From Daphnia carinata (taxonomy: Eukaryota; Arthropoda; Branchiopoda; Diplostraca; Daphniidae): DNA of 64,000 nt. The stretch is taken from contig NC_081333.1 in assembly GCF_022539665.2 (NCBI RefSeq), positions 2,356,001 through 2,420,000 on the forward strand, in the 5' to 3' direction. Numbering within the stretch: the first letter of the stretch is position 1; every line of letters starts with the position of its first letter. The position numbers and the translations under genes were made by a program. The notes under the pieces were generated by a model. It worked only from the letters and a program-made list of their open reading frames with translations. It made no database searches and was not told the DNA's origin. Shown here in pieces: positions 61,501 through 64,000 of this stretch.

Positions 61501-64000
61501 TAATGGAGAAATTCCTTCCTGTCGCTTCTCTAAATGTCAATTGTGGACGGATGGAAAGTGATCGACTCCAGAGGGGGGGGGGGAGTTCTTTCCTTCAATC
61601 GAATAACGGACAGCGGCCATTGTACAAATGACCGAGTCAACCTGACTATTCGTTGTGTAACTGTGTACTATATTTATTTTCAAAAAAGAAGAAAATAAAA
61701 AAAAAAACCACTGGCCAAAGAAAACCCCCCAGTGGATGGGAGAACAACTTCCTTTTCGTATTATACATCTATTATGGACGCCATCTTGCTATCCCTGAGA
61801 GATGGCCCAGCAGGAGGGGGCACATCCGCCTTGCTTCACACGTATCGATTTTTATATTTCTTCTTCGGCGCTACACCAACCACTTCTCTCTCTTTCCAAA
61901 CTCTCGTCTTTTTTTTTTTTTTTTTTTTTTTTTTACTATGCCCAATTCCATGCGCTTGCACTCTCGGCTATATTCGAATGGGTCTGACCCAGCTCCTTCC
62001 AACTCCACTAGGGGACTTATAAAAAAAGAAGAAAAGTTCCTCTTTATTATATTCCAAGAGTGTGTCCCCACTCTCTTTCTCTGCTTTTAGTTGTTTTTAA
62101 AAGAAGCAATCGTTACACACACACACACAGAGAAAGAGAGGAGAGAGACGTTTCAACAATGAAAGACACGGACGAGCTTGCATAATGAATGTTGGCCCTC
62201 AACCATGGGAACCTTGATAGTTGATGAAGCTCTAGCTAGATTGACATTCTTTGTATTATGAAATGCGTATAATTATTTAACTAGCGTAGGTTTTTTGTTA
62301 TGTTTCTGACGCACCAAAAGAGTTTGAGCTTCGCATAAAGTTTCTTTGGAGCTCTTGGCATAACGCATTTAATAAACAAGCGCTCAAATAAAGAAGAAGA
62401 AAAGTTGGGGTTGCCCTTCAACCCAAACTGTTTGAGACGATGTCCAGCTGCGAGGGATTCGACCATAAGAAAAAAAGAAAAAAAAAAAACATTTTCAAAT
62501 CAATGGAAGTAGAGTTTACTGTAACGAGAATGTCGGGAAACTACACGATCACGATGGCAAAGGTCGGCTATCCATCAAAGGAAGTCACTTTGGTGACGTC
62601 ATTCAATCTCTCACCGTTATATATATACAAAACACTGTTGGGCTTGTTCACGTTATTTGTTTCGTGTGCCATTTTGTGAAATATGGGTCATCTAGACTGT
62701 TTCAGTTGGCTCTCTATCTCTCCCACTGTCGCCTTCACACAGCTTTTTTGGATAACACATGTGCAAAAGGTCGAGCTCAGTATATATATATAAAAGCTTC
62801 GCCAAAGAAAGAGATTATCGATCGTGCAACCCACAGTATGTTGGAAGGAGATCTAGTCGGGGTGGTAAACAAGGGAGTTTGGTGAGTGGGGGAAAGGATG
62901 GCCTGACAATTCGCAGTTGCTCACGACGATCCATCATGAAGCAAAGACTCTCCCGCTAAGCGCGTGTGTGTGTGTGGGGGGGGGGGGGAGAGAACCACAC
63001 GGAATCACTAACAGTATCTACTTACGTATGCATAACATTCGTATAAGTGCGCCCATCTGGCAGCAATATGACGTTTGATAAATGGCAATCTCGTAATAAG
63101 AAACGATAAATGAAACGCCATCGCACGCAATTAAAAAAAAAATGGAAATAATAAATCAACTAGCTGGTCACTGATCATTTGAAAAAGCAAACGCAATAAA
63201 ATATAATAATGAATTTTAAAGTTTGGCTTTTTTTTCACGCTCTAAAGTTTCATTTTTTTGGAGGGATTGTTATTACCTCGGATAAAGGCCGGGAAAGTTG
63301 GGTGATTGTAGAATGCAGGTCCTTTGATCGCAGCTGTGCAAGTTGCGGGAACAGAGGGTGCCCGGCACGGGATCGCCGTACCAGAGGATGGCTGCTCCTC
63401 CTCCTCCGCTGCCGTTATTACCACCAGCCGCGCTGACGGCTGACGTCGAAGGTGAGAGGTTACCGACGTCGGAGCGGACGACCCTGTACGTCAGATCGAA
63501 ACGGAAGCGACTCAAATCCACGACGTCGCTGATGGTCAGCATCAGTTGGAGCCATTTACCGGCGCTTGTCGTTATCGGCTGACCCCTGCAGTGACGCGGA
63601 AGTGCGGGAAATAAAAGCGGTAAATTATGAATATCAATAATAAGCAAAAGCGGATGTTAAAGGAAAACGTGGAAAAGAGGGAGGGGAATATCGATCACAT
63701 ATCGGATCGATCGTCACGTGACGAGGGCAAAAGAAAAACATCAGAAAAAGGGGATAGATACATAAACAAGTTCGATATAGATGTGGAACACGAAGCCATT
63801 GAGTTACTGGTTTTCGAAGAAAAAAAAAAGGGACATGGACTGTCAGGGGTTTTACTTTTCCAAAGAATTTTTTTGAATGAAGGAAAAGGGGGGGGGGATA
63901 ATCCGTAAATGTATTTTTGGTTGTGTTACCATCCTTCTCCGCACCAGGCTCCGGTGATGACTTGATCGCCACCGTGAACAACATCCACATCGGCCGGAGT
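58549..64000 (-). CDS. CUB and LDLa single-pass membrane protein (3' part)
   Basis: A cell-surface protein truncated by the window edge; 861 residues are present. Exons: 63930 to beyond 64000, 63277-63585, 60202-61282 and 58549-59673, with consistent phases. In order there is the end of one CUB domain (ITGAWCGEGW). A second CUB starts at CILQSPNFPGLYPRN, split by the 2-kb intron. A CUB-like unit follows around PNTTCAYEFTG to RQCGADIQP. Another lies around SISSPRNPLLYG to FYFVAEYSF. Next is an LDL-receptor class A repeat with six Cys and the calcium motif DDREDCPDGSDE, then a TM helix (YVGLVVILLSLTTGLVAAFLV), and a basic 45-residue tail ending YEKAGPGS. The arrangement matches Drosophila Culd (CUB and LDLa domain), required for rhodopsin endocytic trafficking in photoreceptors. 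I consider that homology likely but unproven, because several CUB/LDLa receptors look alike. Confidence 0.85.
61283..63276 (-). other. Large intron of the CUB/LDLa gene
   Basis: GTAATA...TGTACAG, 1,994 nt, far longer than most introns here. It holds a T-rich tract (61911-61934), CA and GT microsatellites, and G runs at 61573-61583 and 62976-62988. No nested gene is convincing. Regulatory content is possible. Confidence 0.6.
62964..62988 (+). repeat. (GT)n followed by a 13-base G run
   Basis: About six GT units run directly into 13 G, inside the large intron of the CUB/LDLa gene. On the transcribed (minus) strand it reads as C run then CA repeat. Confidence 0.75.

Noticed and set aside
1-64000. 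CRISPR array, bacterial operon or viral gene
   Set aside because: No regularly spaced repeats and no prokaryotic gene layout. All clear genes are intron-containing metazoan genes, and no viral protein was recognised.

Overview
The window looks like arthropod nuclear DNA, most plausibly a small-genome crustacean such as the water flea Daphnia. The grounds are short GT-AG introns (many of 55-90 nt), arthropod TATA/initiator promoters, close gene spacing on the right, and clear metazoan gene families. The species is an inference, because nothing in the sequence names it. Exon coordinates were worked out by hand from splice sites and reading-frame continuity. I ran no homology search.

Layout. 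Positions 1-15,000 hold no gene I can defend: A/T homopolymers, CA microsatellites, and one weak candidate for a spliced plus-strand transcript (8.9-14.3 kb). A minus-strand block follows. It contains a small secreted protein of unknown family (15.1-15.8 kb), a CHTOP/FoP-type mRNA-export adaptor (17.9-19.0 kb), and the tRNA-Sec-associated protein SECp43/TRNAU1AP (19.5-20.8 kb). From 22.7 to 43.0 kb there is a tandem array of five minus-strand genes for small R4-like RGS proteins, about 4-6 kb apart. The interval 43-50.8 kb is mostly intergenic, with two head-to-head tRNA-derived SINE heads near 45.5 kb, an 18-base G run and a possible small membrane-protein exon. The plus strand then carries POMT2 (13 exons, 50.8-55.3 kb) and a VAMP4-like R-SNARE (5 exons, 55.9-56.6 kb). 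A minus-strand gene for a CUB/LDLa single-pass membrane protein runs from 58.5 kb off the right edge.

Main point of interest. All five RGS genes keep the exon structure of the RGS core (the second core exon is 164 nt in every copy) and the residues expected for GAP activity. Their N-terminal exon differs: coding in A and D, apparently lost or noncoding in B, C and E. Upstream of every copy lies the palindrome TGCGCGCGCA (four exact, one with a terminal mismatch). I saw it nowhere else in the window. In A, B and E about 90 bp next to it is also conserved. This suggests the copies were duplicated with a shared cis-regulatory module and now differ mainly in the N-terminal region, which in R4 proteins governs membrane targeting and receptor choice.

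Functional links. POMT2 (ER O-mannosylation) and the VAMP4-like SNARE (trans-Golgi/endosome fusion) are secretory-pathway neighbours. CHTOP and SECp43 both act on RNA. I see no evidence of a shared pathway beyond this adjacency.
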